Below are positions 25,994 through 34,236 of a DNA stretch of 53,575 nt, piece by piece. Numbering within the stretch: position 1 is the first letter of the stretch; each line of letters starts with the position of its first letter. Source of the stretch: Chloroflexi bacterium OLB13 (lineage in GTDB: Bacteria > Chloroflexota > Anaerolineae > Aggregatilineales > Phototrophicaceae); NCBI GenBank assembly GCA_001567485.1, contig JZRA01000104.1, forward strand, positions 1-53,575, written 5' to 3'. Under the pieces are notes generated by a model. The model had not been told where the DNA came from. It saw nothing but the letters and a program-made list of their open reading frames with translations, and did no database searches. Made by a program: the position numbers and the translations under genes.

Positions 25994-27499
25994 ATGGATA
26001 TTCCAAGCTTTGCTGACCTGAATCTAGGCGTTACCCTGCCCGCGGTCTTTCTCGCGCTGGGGACGACCGTCCTGCTGCTGATTGACGCGTTCCTCCCTAA
26101 GGAACGGCGTCACCTGACAGCATGGTTCGCGCTGGCAGGTGTGCTCGTCAGCTTCGTCCTCACACTGTTCAACTTCGGAAGCAGCGAGACGGCGCTGGCG
26201 GGGATGTTCGTCGCGGATTCATTCACCGGCTTCATGAACTTGGTCGCGCTGACTGCCGCTGCGATCACGATTTTGCTCAGCATCGACTACCTCAAGCGTA
26301 CTGGCAACGCGCGCGGCGAGTTCTATTCGCTGCTGCTGCTGAGCACGGCCGGGGCGATGTTCATGGCGAGCGCCAATGACCTGATCGTCGTGTTCGTCGC
26401 GCTTGAACTGCTCTCGATCCCGCTGTACATCATGGCGGCCTTCCGGCTCAACAACGCCAAGAGCGAAGAGTCGGGTATGAAGTATTTCATCCTCGGCGCC
26501 TTTTCGAGCGCATTCCTCGTCTACGGCTCGGCGTTGATCTACGGCGCGACCGGCACCACCAATCTGCAAGAGATCCTCGCGTCAATCGGCGGTATCGTAG
26601 AAGCGGGCAGCAGTGCGATCTTCTACCTCGTCATCGGCGCTGCGCTGATCGTCGTCGGCTTGGGCTTCAAGGTCGCCGTCGTCCCGTTTCACATGTGGAC
26701 GCCGGATGTTTATGAGGGCGCCCCGACGCCTGTCACGGCGTTCATGAGCGTTGGCGCGAAGATCGGCGGTTTTGCGGCGCTGCTGCGCGTTCTGGTGACC
26801 GCCCTGCCATTTCTGGTTGCGGGTCAGACGGTTGAACCGGTTTGGCAGAACACGATCATGATCGTCGCTGCCTTGACCCTGATCGTCGGGAACTTCGTCG
26901 CCATTTCGCAAAGCAATATCAAGCGTATGCTGGCGTACTCCTCGATCGCGCACGCAGGGTACATCATGATGGCGGTTGCCGCCGCTGCGAACCCCTTCAC
27001 GGCAGACTTTGCGGCACGCAGCGCGCTGATCTATCTACTGGCGTACACGTTCACCAACCTCGGTGCTTTCGCGATCGCGTTGGCAATTGAGAAAGACGAC
27101 GGCTCCGGCACGGACATCAAGGACTTCGTCGGCCTTGCGCGCAGCAAGCCCGTGCTGGCGGCGGCCATGGCGGTCTTTATGTTCAGCCTGACCGGCATCC
27201 CGCTGACGGCCGGCTTCACCGGCAAGTGGTTCGTCTTCCAAGCGACGATGCAGGCGGGGTTAGTCCCGCTGGCGGTGATCGGCGTGCTGACGAGCGTTGT
27301 GAGCGCGTTCTACTATGTGCGCATCATCGTCAACATGTACCTCAGCGACGGTGAGGGCGATGAGGCCGCGGGCGCGACTCCGTTGGTCAATTGGGCGGTG
27401 TATATCTCGTTCGCAGGCACGCTGCTGCTCGGCGTTTTCCCGATCCTCGCGACGAACCTGACTGAGACCGTCACGCTGCTCGCCAGCGTGGCACCCTAG
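25994..27499 (+). CDS. nuoN: NADH-quinone oxidoreductase subunit N
   Basis: Third antiporter-like subunit, 501 residues. Visible features are VVFVALELLSIPLYIMAAF with the conserved Glu, GMKYFILGAFSSAFLVYGSAL, the central FKVAVVPFHMWTPDVYEGAP with Lys, and KRMLAYSSIAHAGYIMM. It is the last gene of the operon; a terminator hairpin begins 27 bases after its stop. With it the operon encodes all 14 core subunits of a proton-pumping complex I, including the NuoEFG NADH module, so NADH rather than ferredoxin is the likely donor. Confidence 0.95.
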   Translation: MDIPSFADLNLGVTLPAVFLALGTTVLLLIDAFLPKERRHLTAWFALAGVLVSFVLTLFNFGSSETALAGMFVADSFTGFMNLVALTAAAITILLSIDYLKRTGNARGEFYSLLLLSTAGAMFMASANDLIVVFVALELLSIPLYIMAAFRLNNAKSEESGMKYFILGAFSSAFLVYGSALIYGATGTTNLQEILASIGGIVEAGSSAIFYLVIGAALIVVGLGFKVAVVPFHMWTPDVYEGAPTPVTAFMSVGAKIGGFAALLRVLVTALPFLVAGQTVEPVWQNTIMIVAALTLIVGNFVAISQSNIKRMLAYSSIAHAGYIMMAVAAAANPFTADFAARSALIYLLAYTFTNLGAFAIALAIEKDDGSGTDIKDFVGLARSKPVLAAAMAVFMFSLTGIPLTAGFTGKWFVFQATMQAGLVPLAVIGVLTSVVSAFYYVRIIVNMYLSDGEGDEAAGATPLVNWAVYISFAGTLLLGVFPILATNLTETVTLLASVAP

Positions 27500-27526
27500 C
27501 GCGCCTATACCTGTCCCGGAACAAAG

Positions 27527-27566
27527 CGCCCTCTGAACCCGTATGAAGGTTCAGGGGGCGTTTGCT
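27527..27566 (+). terminator. Intrinsic terminator of the nuo operon
   Basis: CGCCCTCTGAACC (27527-27539) pairs with GGTTCAGGGGGCG (27548-27560) over 13 positions with one G-U pair and an 8-base loop. It is followed by a short TTTGCT. The T-tract is short but the stem is strong and well placed after nuoN. Confidence 0.75.
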
Positions 27567-27579
27567 ATGGGGTGTGCGA

Positions 27580-28134
27580 ATGAACGACCTGACGATTGAT
27601 CCCGAAATGCGCCGGCGGCTGTCGGAGAACCGTGAGGGCAGCCTGACTAGCGATCAATGGCTGAGCCTGAGCTTGGCGCCTCTCACCGCCTTGATGTTCG
27701 TGCTCGTCCCTGCTGTGCTGATGTTGACGATGCGGTTCCGGATGGTGGGCTTTGCCGTTGCGATGGTTGGCGCACTCGGCCTGCTGCTGGTGTTTGGCAC
27801 GCAGCGCCTTGCACAGTATGCGCGGCTTCCGGTGTGCTATGAAGTGATGACAGCTGTCACCGATCTCACATCGGCGGGGCGCGGGACTTTCGACTTCGTT
27901 GACGAGCGTGACGAAGTCGTCCGCTTCGTGCGTCACCTGACACCGGGGCTGACGACGCGCAAGGGTTTACCGTACCACGTCTACTACGTGACCGATGGGC
28001 GAACCCGTGTGCTGCTCAGCCTCGCGCCTTACACTGAGGGCGAGACACGAACTTGGGAGCCTACCGCGGTGTTCAAGGCCCGTTATGAGAGGCGCGTGCA
28101 GGAGAAACCGAAGGGCAAGCCTAAGCGGGGTTAA
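27580..28134 (+). CDS. Uncharacterised membrane protein with two transmembrane helices
   Basis: 184 residues from ATG 27580; the frame extends a little upstream into the terminator, which is unlikely to be translated. A hydrophilic N-terminus (about 1-30) is followed by two adjacent helices (about 32-78: LTALMFVLVPAVLMLTM and GFAVAMVGALGLLLVFG). A soluble C-terminal part of about 100 residues reads YEVMTAVTDLTSAGRGTFDF, YHVYYVTDGRTRVLLSLAPY, and ends in a Lys/Arg-rich tail. No family is recognised. It lies alone after the nuo terminator and overlaps the convergent gene at 28131 by 4 bases. Confidence 0.7.
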   Translation: MNDLTIDPEMRRRLSENREGSLTSDQWLSLSLAPLTALMFVLVPAVLMLTMRFRMVGFAVAMVGALGLLLVFGTQRLAQYARLPVCYEVMTAVTDLTSAGRGTFDFVDERDEVVRFVRHLTPGLTTRKGLPYHVYYVTDGRTRVLLSLAPYTEGETRTWEPTAVFKARYERRVQEKPKGKPKRG

Positions 28135-28481
28135 GCCGATTCGAGCCGGTTTGCCTCGTCCCATAAGTCGTCGGCATACGGCTTGAATTCGGGGCCAAAA
28201 TCGTACATCTCTTGCGCATATTCCCGCAGCAAGCGCGGCGACCGGCCAACCAGCGAAATCAACCGTTCATACAGCGGGCTTTTGAGCTGTACCGGCAGCA
28301 GACGTCTCGTGTCCAGCGCAAGCGCCGCCCGAATATCTTCCGGACGGCGGACGCGGCCAAGCGCCTGATGAAACAGCTTCTCGGCGCGCTCGAAGTCGCT
28401 TTGACGGGCGCGAACCCCGAAAAGTCCAAGATAGTGATAGGTGGCTTCGGGTAGTGTGGGTGGCGTGATCCGCGAAGGCAT
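28131..28481 (-). CDS. Hypothetical protein, 116 residues
   Basis: No recognised family. The sequence is alpha-helical in character and rich in Arg and Leu, with segments such as YLGLFGVRARQSDFERAEKL and ALDTRRLLPVQLKSPLYERL, and has no membrane or signal segment. GGAGACAC lies about 10 bases before the ATG. Clean codon use on this strand and the tight convergent overlap with the 27580 gene support a real gene. It diverges from the FHA gene at 28572. Confidence 0.6.
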   Translation of the reverse strand: MPSRITPPTLPEATYHYLGLFGVRARQSDFERAEKLFHQALGRVRRPEDIRAALALDTRRLLPVQLKSPLYERLISLVGRSPRLLREYAQEMYDFGPEFKPYADDLWDEANRLESA

Positions 28482-28571
28482 TGCGTGTGTCTCCCTGCGG
28501 GTTTACGGTACGATACGCAGCCGTACGGCGTGCGATGGTTGCAATTCTAAAGGAAAACCGCAAAAATCTAA

Positions 28572-29306
28572 ATGGATGTACCACGCAGATACCGGGCTAA
28601 CCCAAACTGTATGTCAGATCGCACTCAACCGCTGCCTATCGCGCTGCTGCGGTGGCACGACCCTGAAACCGGCGACGAACACTCTACCGACCTCTATGAA
28701 GGGGCGCGGTTGACGATTGGTCGCGCGGCCACTAACGAGATTTGCATCCCGCAGCATCACGTCAGCCGCCAGCATGCCCAGATCGAGTATCAGGACGGCA
28801 TGTTCTTGTTGACCGACCTCGGCAGCGCCAACGGAACCTTCCTCAACGACCAGCTGATCACGACGCCGACCCCCTTAATGGCGGGCGACCGGATTCGCCT
28901 GTATACGCCCGAACTTGATTTCGTTGCTATCACCTCCGACGAGACAACACAAAATCGCATCTCGAACTCGCTGGCCGCCGTTAACGACAGTGGCATCATC
29001 GGCGTGCCGCGCTTGATCTTCCTGAGTGGGCCGCAGAAAGACGATACGGTCATCCTCAGTATGGAGGAAATCCGAATCGGCCGCGCAACACACAATCATA
29101 ATTGGGAGATCGGCATACAGGATCCGTCGGTGAGCCGGCCCCACGCGCGGCTAACACGCATCGACAACGCATGGGTGGTCTACGACCTCGGCAGCTCCAA
29201 CGGCACGCAGGTGAACAGTGTAAAGATCACCGAGAAAGGCAAAGTCCTGTCGGATGGTGATGTCATCACGTTCGGCAAGACCATGATGCAGTTTCGCACG
29301 CTCTAA
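28572..29306 (+). CDS. Protein with two FHA domains
   Basis: 244 residues from ATG 28572, behind AAAGGA at a long spacing; ATG 28611 would give a start 13 residues later. Two forkhead-associated domains, which bind phosphothreonine peptides, lie in tandem. The first (about 40-110) has LTIGRAATNEICIP, VSRQHAQIEY and DLGSANGTFLN. The second (about 160-240) has IRIGRATHNHNWEIGI, SVSRPHARL and DLGSSNGTQVN. The Arg, Ser-Arg-x-His and Asn-Gly residues are present in both. No kinase is encoded nearby, so the partner is unknown. No signal peptide or membrane helix. Confidence 0.9.
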   Translation: MDVPRRYRANPNCMSDRTQPLPIALLRWHDPETGDEHSTDLYEGARLTIGRAATNEICIPQHHVSRQHAQIEYQDGMFLLTDLGSANGTFLNDQLITTPTPLMAGDRIRLYTPELDFVAITSDETTQNRISNSLAAVNDSGIIGVPRLIFLSGPQKDDTVILSMEEIRIGRATHNHNWEIGIQDPSVSRPHARLTRIDNAWVVYDLGSSNGTQVNSVKITEKGKVLSDGDVITFGKTMMQFRTL

Positions 29307-29519
29307 AGTGAGCAGTTGAACGTGCCGGGTGATGAGCAAATGCCATGCTGTATTGCTCACTGAACACGGCGTCATGGGAGACCCAATCTCGCGGCTTTCG
29401 ATACCCTATTTGAGCCGCACGTCGTTAGTTTTCAGTCTCCAGTGTTGTGTTACGGATATAAGCTGTTGAGCGGAAATGCTGCATTTTGACTGGCAGCTGA
29501 CGACTCTCGACTGCTGGCT
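29307..29519. repeat. Spacer with phased degenerate heptamers
   Basis: This non-coding spacer between convergent genes holds several runs of 7-base units. 29307-29341: AGTGAGC, AGTTGAA, CGTGCCG, GGTGATG, AGCAAAT. 29420-29454: CGTCGTT, AGTTTTC, AGTCTCC, AGTGTTG, TGTTACG. 29489-29519: ACTGGCA, GCTGACG, ACTCTCG, ACTGCTG, then GCT. The first two runs share (A)GT at the unit start, and the last shares its complement (A)CT, like the run at 430-471. No promoter or terminator is clear here. Confidence 0.5.
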
Positions 29520-29525
29520 TAGCGA

Positions 29526-30791
29526 TCAGGCGCGTGTCAGCGTCACCACGCTGTCCAGATAGTAGGTCTGCGGCGAGAGGTCAATGGGCTGGATGTCCTC
29601 GACATAATACCCGTGCCGGACGAGGCGCTTGATGTCACGTCCCAGCGTCGCTGCGTCACTACTGACGTACACGATCCGGCGCGGGCGCACCTGCTGACCC
29701 AGCGCATCCATCGCGGTGAGGCTGAGGCCGTCGGACGGTGGATCGACGATCACGGCGTCCGGCGTTGACGCCGTTGAGGACTGAAGCGCGTTTTCTACCG
29801 TGTCGTGGATCACGGTCACGGGGAGGTCAGCCGTGTTCTCCACCGCATCTGCGGCGGCGGACGGGTAGCTCTCGACCGCCGTGACCTGCGCGCCGAGCAT
29901 GGCCGCGCTGGCCGCAAAGAGGCCCACGCCAGCGTACAGGTCGAGCACGGACTCGCCGCCTTGCAGCGCCAAGCCGGTCTCCACCGCGGCGATCAATGCG
30001 CCGATCTGATCGTAGTTGGCGCGTATGGCGCTGCCGGCGGTAACGCGATATGGCCGTCCATTCACCATGACCGTAACGTGCAGGTCTCCAATCAAGTTGA
30101 CCGGCGTCAGGTCTGGAAGGATCAGATTGACGCTCGCGGTGAAGTCCAGTTCCAGTTCAGGGGCGTCTGCCTCGTCGATCACCGAGAGCACCATCATCGG
30201 CGCGCCTTCCGTGCCGCGCATAAGCCGCACACGCTCGACCTTCGCGTCCGGCTCGAACTGCACCTTGCTCAGCACGTCTTGCAGGTCGGGGTGCAGGATG
30301 AGGCACGTCTCGATGACGACTTGACGGTCGTTGTCGAGAGACGGCAGCGCGAGGCCGTCCGGGGTGATGGTGAAGCTCAGCGAATTCGCGTACTGCCACG
30401 CGGACGGGCTGCGGATAATCGGCTTCAGGGTGCGCTCAAGTATCGTTTCGTCCAGCCCGCCGATCCGCATGAGCTGGTCGGCGAGGACGTCCTGCTTGAG
30501 CAGAAGCTGCGCGTCGTAGTGGATGTGCTGCCACTGGCACCGGCCGCAGCGTCCCGGGCCAAAGTGTGGACACTCCGGATACACGCGGTCGGCGCTGGCC
30601 TCCAGCAGGGTGATGCCCTCGGCGAAGAGCGCCCGCCCACGCGACTCTACGATGCGCGCCTCGACACGTTCGCCGGGGATGGTATATGGCACGAACACGA
30701 CTTGTCCATCGACACGGCCAAGCGCCCGCCCGCCGTTCGCCATCGCCGCCAGTTCGATTGTGATGGTATCGTGGCTGGGGTGTTGAGTCAC
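29526..30791 (-). CDS. RlmD/RumA-like RNA (uracil-5-)-methyltransferase family protein lacking the catalytic Cys
   Basis: 421 residues from GTG 30791, which overlaps the preceding lipoprotein stop (GTGA). A TRAM domain (about 8-65) is followed by the iron-sulfur ligand pattern CPHFGPGRCGRCQWQ with a fourth Cys in ETCLILHP. The SAM-binding Rossmann part has VLDLYAGVGLFAASAAMLGAQVTAVE. In active enzymes the later motifs are DPPR-x-G and SCNPxTLxRD, whose Cys attacks the uracil. Here they read VDPPSDGLS and VYVSSDAATLGRD, so the nucleophile is Ser. The protein is full length and in frame, so loss of the Cys looks real. It may be inactive, RNA-binding only, or changed in chemistry. Confidence 0.82.
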   Translation of the reverse strand: MTQHPSHDTITIELAAMANGGRALGRVDGQVVFVPYTIPGERVEARIVESRGRALFAEGITLLEASADRVYPECPHFGPGRCGRCQWQHIHYDAQLLLKQDVLADQLMRIGGLDETILERTLKPIIRSPSAWQYANSLSFTITPDGLALPSLDNDRQVVIETCLILHPDLQDVLSKVQFEPDAKVERVRLMRGTEGAPMMVLSVIDEADAPELELDFTASVNLILPDLTPVNLIGDLHVTVMVNGRPYRVTAGSAIRANYDQIGALIAAVETGLALQGGESVLDLYAGVGLFAASAAMLGAQVTAVESYPSAAADAVENTADLPVTVIHDTVENALQSSTASTPDAVIVDPPSDGLSLTAMDALGQQVRPRRIVYVSSDAATLGRDIKRLVRHGYYVEDIQPIDLSPQTYYLDSVVTLTRA

Positions 30792-31455
30792 GGCCGGGAG
30801 ACTTTGAAGCCTTCTTGCAGCACCGCGGCGATAATCGCTTGAATTTCGCGGGGCATGTAACCGTCTTGTGCGGTGAGCAGCAGTTCGACCCCGTCGTAAT
30901 CCACCAGCAGCTGGTACGTGTACGGCATTGGCCCTTCGTTGATGATCGGGCCTAAAAAGTTCGCCTGTACCGCAAACAAGTTGACGGAATTGAGCACGTC
31001 GTTCAACGCGCTGACCGACTGCTCATCGATCCGGCCGGTTGCGCCGTTTCGTGTCACGGCGCCGTTCGACTCAATGGTGATAGTCTCGTCGAGGGTCTCG
31101 CCAGCCTCATTGGTTGGGCCACCGGTGCGCACGAGGACGACCCGCGAAAACTGCGTCGCACGTTCGGGATCGACCGTCCCTTCCGCGACCAGCGTCCCCA
31201 CGCCACCGGGGCGCGCGCACCGGGATCGGGGACTTCGAGGGTAGGGATGGACGCCGGATCAAGCGTCGGTGGGCGCACGCTCGTCGGGAATGGGTTCGGC
31301 ACCAGCGGTTCGGCGGAGGGATCCGGAGTCACTTCCTGCGCCGCGACGGTTGCCGTTGGGCTGTCGGTCGGGGCCGGTGTGCTGCTGGTACACGCTGTCA
31401 CCACGACGGCGACGACGAATGCAAACAAGAGTAGGGTGATCAAACGACGTGTCAT
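30788..31455 (-). CDS. Putative lipoprotein, frameshifted
   Basis: From ATG 31455 the frame encodes a lipoprotein signal, MTRRLITLLLFAFVV onward with the lipobox VTAC at about residues 17-20, and a Pro/Thr/Ser-rich linker (about 21-70). The frame is then lost in the GC-rich tract at 31207-31219. The second part, readable to the stop at 30788, continues with VGTLVAEGTVDPERATQF, VVLVRTGGPTNEAGETLDET and a region ending LTAQDGYMPREIQAIIAAVL. One added base restores 222 residues. The C-terminal part resembles small protein domains that follow 'VRTGG' beta strands in secreted Chloroflexota proteins, but I cannot name the family. It overlaps the methyltransferase gene downstream by 4 bases. Confidence 0.65.
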
Positions 31456-31496
31456 GTGTTCAGTGTGCCGCAAAATGGAGACGTGGGCAAGTTAAG

Positions 31497-31525
31497 TTTC
31501 GTGATTCTTGCGGGGGATGTATAAT
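31497..31525 (+). promoter_or_regulatory. Promoter -10 box of the repeat-protein gene
   Basis: A perfect TATAAT at 31520-31525, preceded by TG, lies 36 bases before ATG 31562. TTTCGT at 31497-31502 is at 17-base spacing but is a poor -35. The box argues that translation starts at 31562 rather than at the upstream in-frame codons (31508, 31517). Confidence 0.5.
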
Positions 31526-31561
31526 ACGCGGGAACTGCGGCTGAACGACGAGGACGACCCG

Positions 31562-33331
31562 ATGGGCTGGATGACGCGGATGCGCACAGTGTTGTGGAGC
31601 GCGCTGATTGTGGTTCTGGTTGCCGGTGTGCTCGTGGCGGGCGCACAGGAGGGCGATCAAGCCGCAGCGGAACCCGCGTTCGAAGTCGCGGTTCGGGCCG
31701 ACCTCGAACTGTTGGCGGAAGAAGCGTACGGCGCCGGTATCCGGCCTGAGACGTGGACGGGTAACACCAACCTTGAAGCGGGCAATTACCTCGCGGATTT
31801 GTTCTACGACAATGAACAGTTGGCGGATCGGATTTTCGGGCTGGGTGTGCGCCCCGATGACTGGTTTGGCGCGTCATCGCCCACTCCGTCGCTCATCGTT
31901 CGCAATATCCGCCACGACTTAGAGCTTATCGCCACGGAATACTATGGCAGCAGAACCGCACGCCCTACGGAATGGTTCGGCGCGCCGGCCATCGTGCGCT
32001 GTGACCGTGCGCTTCAAAACATCGTCCTTATTCTGGATCGTGACTACAACATTCAGCCGGCGACGGTCGAGGCTGTGTTGGATTACTGCACCGTCGTAAA
32101 GGCCGAGGTTGAAGATCGCATCTTCGGCGAGCTTCTACAAGACACCATCGCGACGACGTTCACGCCGGAACTGATCGGCAGCCTGCGCGGCGACCTCGAA
32201 CGCCTCGCAGACGAGCGCCTCGGCCTCGATACGCGCCCGGACGGGTGGATCGGCAACCGCGTTGACGGATCGCCTACCTTCATCAGTGACGTATTCATCG
32301 ACCTTGATACGCTGGCCGATAATCAGCTCGGGCTGGATATCCGCCCGGAGAACTGGATCGGTGTGATCAGCGCCTCGCCGCTGGTGTCGTACCGCAGCAT
32401 CCGGCTTGACATCGAGACGCTCGCAGACTTGACGATGGGCGAGGGCGTGCGCCCGCATGGGTGGCAGGGGACGAATCCGGTCGTGCGGTGCGACACAACG
32501 CTGCAAACCTTAGTGACCCTGCTCGAAGCGCGCGTTGGCCCAGTCGCGCAGGGCATCGACGCGACACAGCCCGATAACGACGTCTACTGCGCCCAACTGG
32601 CCGAGCTTGCGATCCAAACCGCCGAGACCGAGGTGCAGCTCGAAGAGATCACGGGCGAGGTCGATGAGGAACTGCTGTTTGAATCGCAGAACGCGTTCTC
32701 TTATCTGGATGTGGCCGCGCTTGAATACATGGGCGTGATGCCGTTCAATACCGTGTTCCGGCCGTGGTTCCGCAACTTTCAAGAGTCCAACATGATGTTC
32801 GTCACCGGCGACGATTTCGCGGTGTTCATCGACCGGCGCTGGACGACCATGCCGGAAGAGTCGTTCCGCTTGCTGCCCAACCTCGAAGGCCGGCGACCGC
32901 GCACGTTCTGTGACGCCGCGTGGTGTAACGGCCCGCAGCCCACGCCCACACCGACCGGCTCTGGCCCGATCATCGCGCTGTTTGAGGCGGCTACGCCGGT
33001 CGCCACCAGCGAAGCCGTGCCTATTGGCCCGGTGCCGGTCAATAAGACGCTGGTGACATGGAACAACATCCGCGTCACTTACATCGTCGATAATCCGACC
33101 ACCCGCGCGGTACAGGTGGCGCTTGAAATCTGCGCCGAACCCGCCCAGATCACCTGTGAGCCGGTGCTGAACGTCTATGACGGCAACGCGGGCATCTTCA
33201 AGCCGATCATCCAGCAGTTCAACGGCCTGAACGTGTTCGAGTTGAGCTACGGCTATCAGACGAACGTCATCGTCGAAGGCGCTACGCGCTACAGCCGCGA
33301 CATCTTCATCAGTGAGCCGGGGCTGCGGTAA
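31562..33331 (+). CDS. Secreted protein with six copies of an unrecognised RP-x2-W-x-G repeat
   Basis: 589 residues from ATG 31562. A signal peptide or anchor (about 8-28, VLWSALIVVLVAGVLVAGA) is followed by two tandem modules of about 164 residues. Each has three repeats spaced about 36 residues, near 44, 79 and 116 and again near 208, 245 and 280, with the form DL-E-LA-x5-G-x3-RP-x2-W-x-G (for example DLERLADERLGLDTRPDGW). Each module closes with a segment VRCDRALQNIVLIL or VRCDTTLQTLVTLL. Then come a conserved helical region, a Cys pair (FCDAAWC), a PTPTPT linker and a C-terminal beta domain. I do not recognise the repeat. It is probably extracellular or envelope-bound. Confidence 0.8.
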   Translation: MGWMTRMRTVLWSALIVVLVAGVLVAGAQEGDQAAAEPAFEVAVRADLELLAEEAYGAGIRPETWTGNTNLEAGNYLADLFYDNEQLADRIFGLGVRPDDWFGASSPTPSLIVRNIRHDLELIATEYYGSRTARPTEWFGAPAIVRCDRALQNIVLILDRDYNIQPATVEAVLDYCTVVKAEVEDRIFGELLQDTIATTFTPELIGSLRGDLERLADERLGLDTRPDGWIGNRVDGSPTFISDVFIDLDTLADNQLGLDIRPENWIGVISASPLVSYRSIRLDIETLADLTMGEGVRPHGWQGTNPVVRCDTTLQTLVTLLEARVGPVAQGIDATQPDNDVYCAQLAELAIQTAETEVQLEEITGEVDEELLFESQNAFSYLDVAALEYMGVMPFNTVFRPWFRNFQESNMMFVTGDDFAVFIDRRWTTMPEESFRLLPNLEGRRPRTFCDAAWCNGPQPTPTPTGSGPIIALFEAATPVATSEAVPIGPVPVNKTLVTWNNIRVTYIVDNPTTRAVQVALEICAEPAQITCEPVLNVYDGNAGIFKPIIQQFNGLNVFELSYGYQTNVIVEGATRYSRDIFISEPGLR

Positions 33332-33353
33332 CAGCGCAAACCGATCAACAGCA

Positions 33354-33380
33354 AGCGGGCTGTCCAAGCGACGGCCCGCT
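33354..33380. terminator. Hairpin between two convergent genes
   Basis: AGCGGGCTGTC (33354-33364) pairs with GACGGCCCGCT (33370-33380), 11 positions with one G-U, around the 5-base loop CAAGC. It sits between the repeat-protein gene and the end of pstB and could end transcription from both sides, but the T-tracts are weak. Confidence 0.55.
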
Positions 33381-33435
33381 GTAGTTTCTCTCGTCGTCAC
33401 AACCGGATTGTGAACGGTAGGTCGGCTCGCCTATC

Positions 33436-34232
33436 CTAGCCGAAACGACCGGAGATGTAGTCGGCGGTTTCTCTCTGCGTAGGTCGGTTGAACAACGCCG
33501 CCGTTCGCCCGAATTCCACCAGCTCGCCACAGCGCCGATCCCGGCCGTCGTCCAATCCCTGACTGCGAATGTTGTAAAACGCGGTGAAGTCGGAGATACG
33601 CTGCGCTTGCTGCATGTTGTGGGTCACGATGACAATCGTATAGTGCTCCTGCAGCTTGCGCATCAGCTCTTCGATGCGTTGTGTCGAGATTGGATCGAGC
33701 GCCGAACATGGTTCGTCCATCAAGATGATCTCTGGCTCGATAGCGATGGTGCGGGCGATGCACAACCGCTGCTGCTGCCCGCCCGAAAGCGCGTGCCGGA
33801 CTTCTTGAGGTCATTCTTGACTTCATCCCAAAGCGCCGCGTCCCTCAGCGATGACTCGACGATGGTATCAAGGCGCGCTTTGTCGCGGATGCCGAGCAGG
33901 CGCGGGCCGTACGCCACGTTGTCGTAGATGGACTTGGGGAACGGGTTTGGCTTCTGGAACACCATCCCGATTCGCCGGCGAACCTCGACCGGGTCAATAT
34001 CCGGCCCGTACAGGTCATGCCCGTTGAACCGAATTTCGCCGGTGACGCGCGCGCCGGGAACGAGGTCGTTCATGCGATTGATGGCGCGCAGCACGGTTGA
34101 CTTGCCACAGCCGGACGGCCCGATAAATGCGGTTATCCGGTTCTTCGCTATCTCTAGGCCCGGCACGACCACGGCGCGCGTTGATCCGTAGAAGAATTCA
34201 GCGTCTCTGATCTCGATGGCGGCGCTCTGCAT
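33436..34232 (-). CDS. pstB: Phosphate ABC transporter ATP-binding protein, frameshifted in this sequence
   Basis: ATPase of the high-affinity phosphate importer. From ATG 34232 the first frame shows [16 protein letters not shown], Walker [17 protein letters not shown] and the Q-loop region [21 protein letters not shown]. It leaves frame at KKSGT, exactly before the ABC signature. The other frame continues with [19 protein letters not shown], Walker [16 protein letters not shown] and the H-loop [11 protein letters not shown]. One added base around 33785-33797 restores a 265-residue protein of normal length. Since both halves are perfectly conserved, an assembly deletion is the likeliest cause. 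It starts 4 bases after the pstA stop. Confidence 0.9.
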
Positions 34233-34236
34233 TGGC

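Noticed and set aside
29805..30842. A 345-codon plus-strand frame opposite the RlmD-like gene
   Set aside because: The opposite strand encodes a protein with clear TRAM and SAM motifs; this frame has none.
33720..33830. Programmed frameshifting in pstB
   Set aside because: PstB is not known to use it, there is no slippery heptamer or downstream stem, and four other genes show the same kind of break, which favours sequence error.
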